From CAADGN01 sp035443945 (lineage in GTDB: Bacteria; Planctomycetota; Phycisphaerae; Phycisphaerales; UBA1924), in NCBI GenBank assembly GCA_035443945.1, contig DAOMNQ010000008.1:3918-67917 (forward strand): a stretch of 64,000 bases of DNA. The letters are read 5' to 3'. Position 1 is the first letter of the stretch. Each line of letters opens with the position of its first letter. The translations under genes were made by a program, and so were the position numbers. A model generated the notes under the pieces. It did no database searches. It was not told the DNA's origin and was given only the letters and a program-made list of their open reading frames with translations. Below, piece after piece: positions 35,323 to 43,127 of this stretch.

Positions 35323-36963
35323 ATGAAACGCGTGCTTGCCTTGGTTTCCGGAGTCTCGATCGGATGTGCGGCCGCGGCGATGCCCATCGCCCTGCCCACG
35401 AACCCGGTCAGTCCTCAGTCCGATGTGACACCGATCGAGCGCTGGGACGGCCAGCCGATGCTCTTCCGAGCACTCGACGGCCAGCCCGTGATGGGGCCGC
35501 GCGGCCCTCACGACCTGCTGGGCGGCGGCTGGGGCTTCGTGGACCCGCCCCGTGTGCTGACCGAGGAAGAGTCCGCGCTCCGCCAGGCCCGCGAGGTGCC
35601 GGAGGGCGGCTTCCCCAACATGCAGATGAGTTCCGCACCGGTCGGCTGGAACGGCGGGAACGAGGGCGGAGACGGATCACGCATGATCAACCAGCCCCCG
35701 GACTGCGGCGGGGGCGTCTGGTTCTCCAACAACAACTCCGACATCAACCCCTACATCGTCTTCGACGACTTCGTCGCCGACGGATCGCAACTCACCTCCG
35801 TCGAGTTCTACGGCGGCATGTGGGATCTCAACGCCTGGACCGGCTGCGGACTGACCAACCTCTCCACCATCGGCATCGAGATCTGGACCATCCAGGGCGG
35901 TGGGGCGTGCGGGTGGCAGTACGCCAACTTCGTCGCCGCGCAGCAGTTCTCCCTCGCCTCACTCAACCCCGCCTTTCACTGCAAGGGCGCGTTCGGCGAG
36001 GACGTCTACAAGTTCGTGGCCAACTTCGCCTCCGGCATCTCGCTCAACAACGGCCAGAACTACATGATCACCATCTACGGCACGCTCGCTAACGCCAACC
36101 ATCCCTGCGTTTTCGGGTGGAGCACGAGCACCGTGAACAACTACAACCCCGCCACCTCATGGAACCGGACCACGCCCAGCTACGACCGTTGCGGGCCGGA
36201 CAACGCCTTCACCCTCAACCCGAGCAGCGGCGGCGGCACGTACTGCCAGAAGAACGACTGCAACACCACCTGCTGGTTCAGCAACGCCTGGCACAACATG
36301 AACCCCTACATCGCCGCCGATGACTGGAAACCCACAGCAAGCGGACCTTGGACCCAGGTCACGTTCGAGGGCGGCGGCTACGACATCAGCACCGGCACGC
36401 CGTGCGGGATCAACGGGATCGACAGTTTCCTCATCGAACTCTACACGGGCGGCCCCTCGGGCAGCGTGTGCGGATGGAACGTGCAGTCCTTCCTCGGCAG
36501 CTTCACCGTTCCCTTCGCCGCGACCAACCCCACTCCGACGTGCGTGGACATCTTCGGCATTCAGCACTACAAGTTCACCGTCAACGTTCCCGCGGGATTC
36601 AACGTGACCGCCGGGACAACGTACGTCCTCGGCATCTACGCCCTCGCCAGCAACCCCAACGACCCCTGCATCTTCTGCTGGGGCGGGAGCAGCGGCGTCG
36701 TCGGCTACCCGTCGTACTCCTACAACATGACCACCGCCATGCAGGAAGTCTGCCACGACACCGACCTCAACTACTGCGTCACCGTCGGCAACCCCTGCCC
36801 CGTGGATTGCAACGGCGACACCGTCGTCAACTCCCTCGACTTCCTCTGCTTCCTGAACCTCTACGTCGTGAGCGACCCGAAGGCCGACTTCAACGGCGAC
36901 ACCGTCGTCAACTCCCTCGACTTCCTCGCCTTCCTCAACGCCTACGTCGCCGGCTGCCCGTGA
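35323..36963 (+). CDS. secreted two-repeat protein with GC-type dockerin-like C-terminus
   Basis: A 546-residue protein with a signal peptide (MKRVLALVSGVSIGCAAAA) and a GAGGAGGG ribosome site. After a Pro-rich linker come two homologous beta-rich repeats of about 170 residues, each opening with WFSN...NPYI..DD and containing a CGW motif. The end holds two calcium-loop EF-hand-like units (CNGDTVVNSLDFLCFLNLY, then FNGDTVVNSLDFLAFLNAY) and terminates VAGCP. That ending is typical of GC-type dockerin domains in Phycisphaerae surface proteins. Function unknown; probably cell-surface or secreted, perhaps adhesive. Confidence 0.9.
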   Translation: MKRVLALVSGVSIGCAAAAMPIALPTNPVSPQSDVTPIERWDGQPMLFRALDGQPVMGPRGPHDLLGGGWGFVDPPRVLTEEESALRQAREVPEGGFPNMQMSSAPVGWNGGNEGGDGSRMINQPPDCGGGVWFSNNNSDINPYIVFDDFVADGSQLTSVEFYGGMWDLNAWTGCGLTNLSTIGIEIWTIQGGGACGWQYANFVAAQQFSLASLNPAFHCKGAFGEDVYKFVANFASGISLNNGQNYMITIYGTLANANHPCVFGWSTSTVNNYNPATSWNRTTPSYDRCGPDNAFTLNPSSGGGTYCQKNDCNTTCWFSNAWHNMNPYIAADDWKPTASGPWTQVTFEGGGYDISTGTPCGINGIDSFLIELYTGGPSGSVCGWNVQSFLGSFTVPFAATNPTPTCVDIFGIQHYKFTVNVPAGFNVTAGTTYVLGIYALASNPNDPCIFCWGGSSGVVGYPSYSYNMTTAMQEVCHDTDLNYCVTVGNPCPVDCNGDTVVNSLDFLCFLNLYVVSDPKADFNGDTVVNSLDFLAFLNAYVAGCP

Positions 36964-37001
36964 GCCGATCGACCTGACCCGAGCGGTCACGCACTCACAA
37001 G

Positions 37002-37030
37002 ACGCCCCCGGGGATCGGCCCCGGGGGCGT
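37002..37030. terminator. strong bidirectional terminator hairpin
   Basis: A perfect 12-bp stem (ACGCCCCCGGGG / CCCCGGGGGCGT) with a 5-nt loop lies between two convergent genes. On the plus strand it is followed by TGTCCTTTGGG. It can serve both the gene at 35323 and the one ending at 37043. Confidence 0.75.
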
Positions 37031-37042
37031 TGTCCTTTGGGC

Positions 37043-38864
37043 TCACGCTGTGTTGAGGGCATCGAACAGGGACATCACCTCGCCGCCGGGGATGCCGATC
37101 GTCGCGAACCCGCCGCCCAGATCGCGGTCCCAGTGCTCGAATCCGGCGACCACCACCCTCGGCGCCGACACACGCACGCCGTAGAACAAGTCCTCGCCGA
37201 GATCCAGCACCGACTGCTCCGCGTGGACCTTCACGTCCTCCAGTTCCATTGGGTCCAGCCGCTTGGTGACGGCGACGGAGCGGCCATCCGAGAAGAAGAA
37301 CTCGATGGTCACGGTGACCGAGGCGCCGGTCGGGTTGAAGACGTAGACATCGTCGGTCACGGCTTTCCCCGCGCGGGAGCGGCTCATGTAGCCCTCGCCG
37401 AAGTCCCACGTGGTCGCCGCGACCGTCGCCGCGGGGATGCCCATCGCGTCACCCGCTTGGTACACCACCGCCGTCACCGTCACCGGCACATCGGAGAGGT
37501 ACAGCACACCAAACTCCTCGTCGAACGGCACGCCGAGTTCGCGGATCGAAAGCCCGCCTCGCGAGTTGGCGGGGATGACGATGCGTTCCTCGCGCGGCGT
37601 TGGCGCAGCGTCATCATCTCGCCAGAGGAAGGTGAATGTGACCGTTGCGACATCATCGCTGGTGTTCAGCACGGTCAGGAAGGCGTTCGCGGGCCATTCG
37701 TCCCCGTCGTCATTGCCGTGGCCGCCATGGTCGTCGTCGGTATCGTCGCCGTCGTCGCTGCCGTGGCCGCCATGGTCGTCGTCGGTATCGTCGCTGCCGT
37801 GGCCGCCATGGTCGTTGTCGGTATCGTCGCCGTCGTCGCTGCCGTGGCCGCCATGGTCGTCGTCGGTATCGTCGCNNNNNNNNNNNNNNNNNNNNNNNNN
37901 NNNNNNNNNNNNNNNNNNNNNNNNNNNNNNNNNNNNNNNNNNNNNNNNNNNNNNNNNNNNNNNNNNNNNNNNNNNCGGTATCGTCGCCGTCGTCGCTGCC
38001 GTGGCCGCCATGGTCGTCGTCGGTATCGTCACCGTCGTCGCTGCCATGGCCGTTGCCACCGTGATCGTCATCCGGGCCATCGGGGCTGACGCGAGGTCCA
38101 TGATCTTCAAACTCGATGGCCGGGATGAAGCCGGCCAATGCTCCGCCGTCCGCGGTTCCGAGCGCGCCGAAGCCGCGCTCGGTCACGATCTCGTAGTGCG
38201 ATTGCGACGCCACGATCGGGGCGGACGCGACCACTTCCACGGCGAACACGCCGTCCGGCAAACCCGGCTGGGTATCGAAGTTCCACCCGCCTCGACGCTG
38301 TGCATCCAGCGTGAGTTCGAGCGTAACCGTCTCGCCACCGGCGCCGAACACCCGCGTCGTCACCTGCGCGGGGGTGTCGGACGGGTTGTAGAACAGCACG
38401 AAGTCCCGTGTCCAGTTGTGATCCCGATACCCCTCTCCGAACGTCCATCGCGTGGAGGGAGTCGTCGAGAAGGACTCCCCGATCGCCGTACCGAAGTCGT
38501 AATGGCTGATCGTCGCTCCGAGGGCATCCTCGGCCTTCAGCACGAGCGCGTACGGCGTGTCCGGACGAACAAGCATCAGGTCCGGCCGTCCGGCGAGACT
38601 GATCGTCACGCCACCGCGCGACCTCGCAGGCACGACGCCCTCCGAGATCAACTGGTCCCGCTCGCCCACCTCGTACCGCGCGTGCAACTCGTAGCGCACG
38701 TCCCGGTCGTGCGGGTTCGTGAGCGGCACGAACTCGCTGATGCCGCCGTGCGAGTAGCCCTCCGGGAAGTACGCCTCGAAGCCGAACCCGTCGTCAGACC
38801 CGCTCATCAGGCGCCGGGTCTCGAGTGCGTCGAACGAGAGAGTAACACACCGATCGGTAAGCAT
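37043..38864 (-). CDS. LEPR-XLL-type surface protein, interrupted by an assembly gap
   Basis: One gene split by 100 N. The N-terminal part starts at ATG 38864 (AGGAG upstream) with MLTDRCVTLSFDALETRRLMSG, an LEPR-XLL-like motif seen at the start of planctomycete surface proteins. Two similar beta-sandwich halves follow, one on each side of the gap, sharing phrases such as SRGGVTISL/SRGGLSIREL and FGEGY. Between them runs a tandem repeat of about 12-15 residues (DDDHGGHGSDDGDDT). The halves lie in different frames, as expected if the N run is an arbitrary length. Likely a surface protein with an Asp/His-rich linker that could bind metal ions; that is inference. Confidence 0.75.
37704..38067 (-). 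repeat. tandem repeat coding an Asp/His/Gly linker
   Basis: Repeat units of 36-45 bp encode variants of TDDDHGGHGSDDGDD, six or more visible copies around the N run. The near identity of units is the likely reason the assembly broke here, so the true copy number is unknown. Confidence 0.85.
37876..37975. other. assembly gap (100 N)
   Basis: One hundred N inside the tandem repeat. A round number suggests a placeholder rather than a measured length. Confidence 0.95.
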
Positions 38865-39022
38865 CGGATCGCTCCTGGGTGGTCGTCCCGGCCGACAATG
38901 CAACGCCCATGCCACTACTGAATCGCCTCGCTGCGAGCCTGTGGACTCGCACCGTCGGCCATCGCCGGCCCGACCCGGCCACCGGCGACGCCACCGCCGC
39001 CATCCGCCCAGCCCTTCCGCGG

Positions 39023-39028
39023 TACACT
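39023..39028 (+). promoter_or_regulatory. TACACT -10 box placed for a leaderless peptidase gene
   Basis: TACACT is followed by 6 nt (CAACCC) and the ATG at 39035. No Shine-Dalgarno is present. Same hexamer and spacing as ruvB. Confidence 0.5.
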
Positions 39029-39034
39029 CAACCC

Positions 39035-40258
39035 ATGCCCATCGAGTTCCGAAAGCACACGCTCCAAAACGGCCTCACCGTCATCGCGGAAACCGACGAC
39101 GCCGCCCACTCCGCCGCCGCGGGGTTCTTCGTCCGCACCGGCGCGCGCGACGAGCCGGCCACCCTGATGGGCGTCAGCCACTTCCTCGAACACATGATGT
39201 TCAAGGGCACCGCCGACCTCTCCGCCGACGCCCTCAACCGCGCCTTCGACGACCTCGGCGCCCGCCACAACGCCTACACCAGCAACGAGATGACCTGTTT
39301 CTACGCCCAGGTCGTCCCCGAGCGCCTCGACGACGCCGAGGCCCTGCTCGGCCGCATGATGCGCCCAGCCCTCCGAGACGACGACTTCACCACCGAAAAG
39401 GGCGTGATCCTCGAAGAGATCGCCATGTACAAGGACAACCCCTTCTGGGTGCTCTACGAGGAGTGCGTCGATCGCTACTACGCCCCCCACCCGCTCAGGC
39501 ACCGCGTCCTCGGCACGCCCGAGTCCATCACGGCCATGACGGCCGCACAGATGCGCGACTACTTCGATCGCCGCTACTCGGCCGACAACACCACGCTCGC
39601 CCTCGCCGGCCGGCTCGACTTCGACCGCTGCGTCGATCTCGCCGAGCGGCTCTGCGGCCCGTGGCAGCGGACCGGCGCAACCCGCGAGCCGCCCCCGCCC
39701 CGCGTCAACGAGGGCCGGTTCGAGATGCGCGACGAGAAGGTGAACCGGGCCTACCTGCTCGGCCTCTCGCCCGGACCCGGCGCGCAGGACGAACGCCGCT
39801 ACGCCGCCATGATGGCCGCGCTTGTCCTCGGCGGCCCGGACAACTCGCGCCTGCACTGGTCGCTCATCGAGACCGGGCTGGCCGAGGAGGCCCAGGCCGC
39901 CTACGACGCCCACGACGGCGTCGGCGAGTTCTTCGTCTACGCCTCCTGCGACCCCGAGCGGGCCGACGAGGTCTGGGAGACGGTCGAACGCGAGTGCGCC
40001 GCCCTCGCCTACTCGCTCACCGAGGACGACCTCGAACGCCTCCGCAACCGCCTCGCCACCGGCGTCACGCTCTCGGGCGAGAGGCCGTCCGACCGCATGC
40101 AGCGCATCGGCCGCCTCTGGACGCTCACCGGTTCGCACCGCAGGCTCGAAGACGAACTCGACCGCATCGAGCGCGTCACGCTCGCCGACCTCCGATCGTT
40201 GCTCGAAGCCTTCCCCGTCCGGGCGGTGATGGGCGGCCGGCTCCTGCCCGCCGGCTGA
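39035..40258 (+). CDS. M16 family zinc peptidase (pitrilysin/MPP type)
   Basis: A 407-residue processing peptidase. The inverted zinc motif HxxEH is H49, E52, H53 in SHFLEHMMFKGT, and the third ligand lies in ILEEIAMYKD at about 127-128. LGTPESI and the C-terminal homologous half without zinc ligands follow the family plan. No signal peptide is visible, so it is probably cytoplasmic. Next gene is an ABC ATPase 39 bp on. Confidence 0.92.
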   Translation: MPIEFRKHTLQNGLTVIAETDDAAHSAAAGFFVRTGARDEPATLMGVSHFLEHMMFKGTADLSADALNRAFDDLGARHNAYTSNEMTCFYAQVVPERLDDAEALLGRMMRPALRDDDFTTEKGVILEEIAMYKDNPFWVLYEECVDRYYAPHPLRHRVLGTPESITAMTAAQMRDYFDRRYSADNTTLALAGRLDFDRCVDLAERLCGPWQRTGATREPPPPRVNEGRFEMRDEKVNRAYLLGLSPGPGAQDERRYAAMMAALVLGGPDNSRLHWSLIETGLAEEAQAAYDAHDGVGEFFVYASCDPERADEVWETVERECAALAYSLTEDDLERLRNRLATGVTLSGERPSDRMQRIGRLWTLTGSHRRLEDELDRIERVTLADLRSLLEAFPVRAVMGGRLLPAG

Positions 40259-40282
40259 TGCCCAGCCCGCCCAACCTCCCGC

Positions 40283-40288
40283 TACGAT
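40283..40288 (+). promoter_or_regulatory. TACGAT -10 box before the ABC ATPase
   Basis: TACGAT lies 9 nt before the ATG at 40298, leaving at most a leader of 2-4 nt. Confidence 0.4.
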
Positions 40289-40297
40289 GCATGCGAC

Positions 40298-41180
40298 ATG
40301 ACCACCTCGACCAAGCCCGCGACAGACGCCAGGACCGCGGCCGCCGACCGTCCGCTCCTTCGCGTGCGCGATCTGAAGACGCACTTTCCCGTACGCTCCG
40401 GCATCCTCCAGCGCATCACCGGCTGGGTGAAGGCCGTGGACGGCGTCTCCTTCGACCTCGCCCGCGGCGAGACGCTCGGGCTTGTGGGCGAGTCCGGGTG
40501 CGGCAAGACCACCGTCGGCCGGACCATCCTCAAACTCATCCCCCACACCTCCGGCACCGTCGAGTTCGAGGGCAGGAACGTCTTCGCCGCCCACGGCGGC
40601 CCTGAAGGCCCTGCGGCGCGACATGCAGATCATCTTCCAGGACCCGGCCGGCTCGCTCAACCCACGCATGCGCGTCGGCGCGATCGTCGGCGAGCCGCTC
40701 GTGGTCCACGGGCTGGTCAAGTCACGCGATGAACTCCGTGAGAAGACGGGCGAGTTGCTCGTGCGCTGCGGCATGCCCAAGGCCGCTGCGGACCGCTATC
40801 CGCACGAGTTCTCCGGCGGGCAGCGCCAGCGCATCGGCATCGCCCGCGCCCTGGCGCTGGAGCCCAAGTTCATCGTGTGCGACGAGCCGACCAGCGCGCT
40901 CGACGTTTCCATCCAGGCGCAGATCATCAACCTGCTGACCGACCTCCAGGCTGAGTTCGGCCTCTCCTACCTTTTCATCTCGCACGACATGGCCGTCATC
41001 CAGCACGTCTGCCGCAACATCGCCGTCATGTACCAGGGCAAGATCGTCGAGCACGGCGAGCGCGAGCAGATCCTCGAAAGCCCGCGGCACAAGTACACGC
41101 AGTCGCTGCTCTCCGCCGTCCCCGAGCCGGACCCGCGGACCGAGAAGAAGCGCGTCGTCTTCGAGGGCGGCGCGATGTGA
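40298..41180 (+). CDS. oligopeptide-type ABC transporter ATPase (OppF/DppF), frameshifted
   Basis: ATP-binding subunit of a peptide uptake system. The first frame gives Walker A GESGCGKTT at 64-72. After about 40591-40604 the family sequence continues one frame over: ALKALRRDMQIIFQDPAGSLNPRM, signature FSGGQRQRIGIARAL, Walker B FIVCDEPTSALD, then SHDMAVIQHVC and YTQSLLSAVPEPDP. A single extra base in CACGGCGGCCCTG explains the break. It may be a sequencing error in a draft assembly or a real mutation. No permease, binding protein or OppD is adjacent, so this ATPase is an orphan. Confidence 0.85.
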
Positions 41181-41201
41181 CGACGGCGAAGCGCCCCCCG
41201 C

Positions 41202-41474
41202 TCACGACCCGCTGTCCGCCCGCTCCAGTTCAACGCACACCGTGTCGCCGGCCGTGGCGTTCGCGCCCTGCTGCATCGCCTTGTTGAACATGAAGTGGTG
41301 CGTGCCGTCGCCGTTGGGAAAGATCGACGTCTTGATCGCAAACCCGTTGACCGTGCCGACGACGGAGACGCGCCCCTTTGTACCGAACGCCTCCGACACC
41401 TTCCGCGGCACGTTGACGACCATCCACGCCCCACCCTCTCCGGCCTGCTCGACCTTGGCTTTGAACGTGTGCAT
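41202..41474 (-). CDS. DUF1905-like small protein
   Basis: A 90-residue protein (MHTFKAKVEQAGEGGAWMVVNVP...KVSEAFGTKGRVSVVGTVNG) resembling DUF1905, a small beta-barrel domain often joined to a YdeI-like domain. It is stand-alone here. The ATG at 41474 is supported by GGAAGG; the longer frame upstream is not family-like. Convergent with the ABC ATPase. Function unknown. Confidence 0.75.
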   Translation of the reverse strand: MHTFKAKVEQAGEGGAWMVVNVPRKVSEAFGTKGRVSVVGTVNGFAIKTSIFPNGDGTHHFMFNKAMQQGANATAGDTVCVELERADSGS

Positions 41475-41558
41475 AAGAAGCCTTCCACCCCATGGTACCC
41501 GAACAACCCGGATCGACAAAGCGGAGGCACGACCCGATCGGCATCGGGTCCGTGCCGC

Positions 41559-41789
41559 TCACCCGCCGCGCAGGTCCGTCAGCGCGGAACGAAGCTCGGG
41601 AAACTCGAACTCGAACCCCTCCCGCAACAGCCGTGCAGGAACGCAGTAGCGACCGTAGAGCGCAAGCTCGGGGTCGGTGCGCATGACGAGCGGTGCGGCG
41701 ATGCGCACGAGCGCGGCCGGGGCGGGGAGCCCGATGCGCAAGGACTTCCCACGTTCCGTATGAGTCGTGAGGGGGATGGTGAGCGCGGC
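41559..41789 (-). pseudogene. C-terminal remnant of a TIGR01777-type NAD-dependent epimerase
   Basis: About 65 codons resemble the C-terminal DUF1731 end of TIGR01777/SDR39U1-type epimerases: SLRIGLPAPAALVRIAA, then GRYCVPARLLREGFEFEFPELRSALTDL. Upstream the frame loses similarity and meets a stop at 41790-41792. The NAD-binding Rossmann part (about 230 residues) is missing, and in its place is the repeat-rich DNA of 41.8-43 kb. The loss coincides with the strand-composition switch. Confidence 0.6.
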
Positions 41790-42634
41790 TCACGCGGAGG
41801 CGTGGGGTCGCGTTGGGGAGGAGAGAGTCGGGTTCTGAGTCCTAAGTCCTGAGTCCTGAGGCGCGGGGGCGCGGGGGCGCGGGAAGGAACCCCCTCCGGC
41901 GTCGAAGTCGCGGGAACCTGCCCCGCAGGGCGTGGGGGAGGATGGAGCGGGCAGTCGCTTGCGCTTCGTGCTCTGTTTCGGGGTGCGGGGGAGGATGGAG
42001 CGGTCGCGGCGCGGAGGAGGGTCATGGCTGCGCGGCGGCGTTCGGTGGGGTGCTCCGTGGCTGTCAGGGTGATCTTCTCGAGTTCGTCGGCGGCCGTGAT
42101 GGCGGCGTCGAGGAGGCGCAGTCTGAGGGTGCGCTCGATGAGGGCTTCAAGGCGGTTGAGTTTGTCGTCGATGGCCGCGTCCTCGCCGAACTCGATGAGG
42201 TCGGTGGCGCTGAGGTCGCAGGCGATGGAGAGGGCGCGCACGGAGAAGCGGAGGCGGGTGAGGAGGTTGAGGAAGGGGGTGAGTCTTGAGTCCTGAGTCT
42301 TGAGGGGTGAGTCTTGAGTCTTGAGGTTGGGGGGGATCGGGGGGAGTTCGTTCGGGACGCGGGCGTTGCGGCGCGGCGCGGACGGCGGTGCGACAGTGGA
42401 CAGTGGAGAGTGGACATGGGAAATGGACCGGATGGACTGGGTGGACAGGATGGACGAAGAGAGCGTGAGCCTCCGTAAATTGGGTGAGGCGGACGGGGGC
42501 GTGCGCGCGCGGCGGGGTGGTGCGCGCGAGGATGCGGAGGGTGGATGGAGCGCTGGGGCTTGGGCGGGGGGAAGAGGTTGGGCGTAGGTCAAGTTGTTTG
42601 TGGGGATGGGGCGGATTGGGGCGCGGTAGGGCAC
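41579..42634 (-). CDS. hypothetical helical protein in a repeat-rich frame
   Basis: An open frame of 351 codons whose middle (about 41995-42290) is convincingly protein-like: LLTRLRFSVRALSIACDLS, then DKLNRLEALIERTLRLRLLDAAITAADELEKITLTA, and HPTERRRAAMTLLRAA. It is helical and possibly DNA-binding, with C-ending codons as expected on this strand. Both ends are low-complexity Pro/Ser/Arg sequence that encodes the short tandem repeats, and the far end overlaps the epimerase remnant in another frame. The start is uncertain (ATG 42634 is the first; no Shine-Dalgarno). Only the middle should be trusted. No family is recognised. Confidence 0.45.
   Translation of the reverse strand: MPYRAPIRPIPTNNLTYAQPLPPAQAPALHPPSASSRAPPRRARTPPSASPNLRRLTLSSSILSTQSIRSISHVHSPLSTVAPPSAPRRNARVPNELPPIPPNLKTQDSPLKTQDSRLTPFLNLLTRLRFSVRALSIACDLSATDLIEFGEDAAIDDKLNRLEALIERTLRLRLLDAAITAADELEKITLTATEHPTERRRAAMTLLRAATAPSSPAPRNRARSASDCPLHPPPRPAGQVPATSTPEGVPSRAPAPPRLRTQDLGLRTRLSPPQRDPTPPREPRSPSPSRLIRNVGSPCASGSPPRPRSCASPHRSSCAPTPSLRSTVATAFLHGCCGRGSSSSFPSFVPR
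41837..41857 (+). repeat. heptamer tandem repeat, 3 copies (GAGTCCT)
   Basis: Units GAGTCCT, AAGTCCT, GAGTCCT in direct tandem. The same heptamer family recurs in the same orientation at 42281-42322, on the other side of the helical ORF core. Confidence 0.85.
41934..42003 (+). repeat. 17-bp direct repeat pair, 53 bp apart
   Basis: GGGGGAGGATGGAGCGG occurs at 41934-41950 and again, identical, at 41987-42003. Confidence 0.8.
42281..42322 (+). repeat. heptamer tandem repeat, 6 copies (GAGTCTT)
   Basis: Six units in perfect 7-bp phase: GAGTCTT, GAGTCCT, GAGTCTT, GAGGGGT, GAGTCTT, GAGTCTT. The fourth is degenerate. Confidence 0.85.
42395..42415 (+). repeat. 7-bp tandem repeat, 3 copies (AGTGGAC)
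   Basis: AGTGGAC, AGTGGAG, AGTGGAC in direct tandem. GTGGACA matches 7 of 9 bases of the high-GC DnaA-box form TGTGGACAA, and a further GTGGACA is at 42441-42447. Confidence 0.75.
42424..42459 (+). repeat. 9-bp tandem repeat, 4 copies (TGGACNGGA)
   Basis: TGGACCGGA, TGGACTGGG, TGGACAGGA, TGGACGAAG in exact 9-bp phase, 9 bp after the heptamer array at 42395-42415. Iteron-like in appearance. Confidence 0.75.
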
Positions 42635-43127
42635 GGGATGTGCGCACGCGGGGAGGAGATCGGCAAACGGCCGCCGCAGAGGGTTGAGCGGAAGAGATGC
42701 ACCAGGGCACGGGGCATCGAGGCAGGGAGGCGGAGTGCGGGGGCCCGCGTGTTCGCGTGGAAGGGAGCGGCGTGACGGTGGTACGGGAGGGCTGCAGCCA
42801 CCTTGTTGAGTTGGCCCGTGAGGACATCCTGGACTGTTCGATGGGTGGGGTGATTCTGCGGACTTTGGATTACTGGACTCATGTTGGGGCGTCGGCGGGC
42901 CGATCGGCAGGGGTGGGCGGGGCTGGCTCGGCTCAAGGGCCGGGGCGGGCGCGTCCGACAGTATCTAGGAATATCATGCAACAATTGGATAAGGCCCCTC
43001 CGAGGGGTGTGTCGCGGGTGCGTGGGGCCAGGGGAGCCGGCCTTGCCGCGGCGGTGAGGGTTGGCGGCACTGGAGGGTGCGCCGTTCGACCCGGCTGGTT
43101 CGCCCTGAGCGGCACGGAGGCTCCGGC
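42635..43127. other. non-coding G-rich region upstream of the TolB-like gene
   Basis: About 490 bp without a convincing gene. A plus-strand open frame (42697-43296) lacks protein-like composition. The plus strand is very G-rich except for the AT-rich island at 42958-42992. The promoter of the gene at 43128 must lie here, but I could not choose a convincing -35/-10 pair. Confidence 0.45.
42958..42992. other. AT-rich island with a DnaA-box-like site
   Basis: A 35-bp stretch with 11 G/C bases in a region otherwise about 70% G+C. Its end, on the minus strand, reads TTATCCAAT, 7 of 9 bases of the DnaA box TTATCCACA. It could be an unwinding element or simply a promoter. Confidence 0.35.

Noticed and set aside
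37876..37975. Two separate genes on either side of the N run
   Set aside because: The same repeat runs into both sides, the two beta halves are related, and the frame difference is explained by an arbitrary gap length, so one gene is more likely.
41942..42289. Plus-strand frame opposite the helical ORF core
   Set aside because: The opposite strand has the better codon pattern and helical periodicity; this one is its mirror.
41837..42322. CRISPR array
   Set aside because: Repeat units are only 7-9 bp in direct tandem with no spacers, and no cas genes are present.
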